From positions 62,001 to 126,000 of the forward strand of contig JAGVSM010002727.1 in assembly GCA_022494885.1 (NCBI GenBank): a stretch of DNA of 64,000 bases, written 5' to 3'. The notes beneath the pieces were generated by a model, which was not told where the DNA came from, ran no database searches, and saw only the letters and a program-made list of their open reading frames with translations. This DNA comes from Micrasema longulum. Taxonomy: Eukaryota; Arthropoda; Insecta; Trichoptera; Brachycentridae. Within the stretch, counting starts at the first letter, position 1, and every line of letters starts with the position of its first letter. A program made the position numbers and the translations under genes. This document shows, in pieces, positions 63,595 to 64,000 of this stretch.

Positions 63595-64000
63595 TGTCCT
63601 TGTTGAATTACTAAATAAAAAAAAATAAAAAAAATTAATAATATAAACGGGTTCCTGTAGGTTATATTTCATCCTCCAAGCCTAGCTCTGAATAGCCAGG
63701 CTATTTTTTTAATGTTTTTCACCTCTATTGTGATATACGTGTAGTGTTGTGTAGATGTGTAGTGGTTGGCGTCATCATTAGCATACACCAATACAATAAA
63801 ATTATATTTTAGGCATTGCCTCATCCATCATCATCGTCATTGTTTTCCTTACGCAGCTCATGATTTATAGGTCACTGTATTGCTTCACCCGCCGCAGCGT
63901 CTCCTGATGATTTTTGAAACAACGCTTTGGGTGCCCATCCGAAGTTTTCAAGGGTAAAAACACATTTTAAAATTAATATTTCAGCAATTGAACCAGAGAC
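63595..64000. other. No recognised feature
   Basis: Mixed composition to the window end. No repeat match or gene motif was noticed. Confidence 0.5.

Overview
The window looks like non-coding, transposon-rich DNA from an arthropod nuclear genome, most likely an insect. It is strongly AT-rich, has almost no long open frames, and is crowded with decayed APE-type non-LTR retrotransposons (LINEs), tRNA-derived SINEs, small inverted-repeat elements and a short dispersed repeat. I see no convincing host protein-coding gene, tRNA or rRNA gene. The order is inferred from the repeat repertoire; the species cannot be named from this sequence.

The only near-complete coding unit is a minus-strand LINE at about 40063-45480. 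It has a gag-like ORF1 with CCHC zinc knuckles (44720-45406, truncated at the 5' end), a hydrophobic middle ORF of 314 codons (43774-44718, called ORF-X here), and an endonuclease/reverse transcriptase ORF2 (starting at 43777) broken by one frameshift near 41494. The three ORFs are joined by a TAA-A-ATG junction and an ATGA overlap, so the element reads as tricistronic. Its 3' UTR has a strong hairpin that also occurs in a second, 5'-truncated copy at 59.7 kb, which is nested in a small inverted-repeat element.

The rest is a mosaic. 5'-truncated LINE tails (C-terminal RT codons plus 3' UTR) lie near 10.5-11.3, 17.1-18.1, 19.3-20.8, 22.3-23.1, 25.2, 26.2, 31.2-31.9, 34.3-36.6, 37.5-38.4, 45.7-48.4, 54.3-55.0, 57.9-58.9 and 63.0-63.6 kb, on both strands. 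A short repeat called R1 here (unit 378-384 bp) occurs at least 14 times. It appears as single fragments, head-to-tail arrays (19.4-20.4 kb, exact 384-bp spacing) and snap-back inverted dimers (7.6-8.2 kb), with direct repeats of 9-14 bp at three insertions. A second family (F: 3.1, 15.7 and 19.0 kb) carries a hammerhead-ribozyme-like core on the minus strand. Three SINE families have tRNA-like heads; SINE-1 at 10.77 kb has perfect pol III A and B boxes.

Family labels (R1, F, G, H, M1, SINE-1 to -3, LINE-A to -E) are local names for this report, not database names. Assignments rest on reading the sequence and comparing copies within the window; no database search was run.
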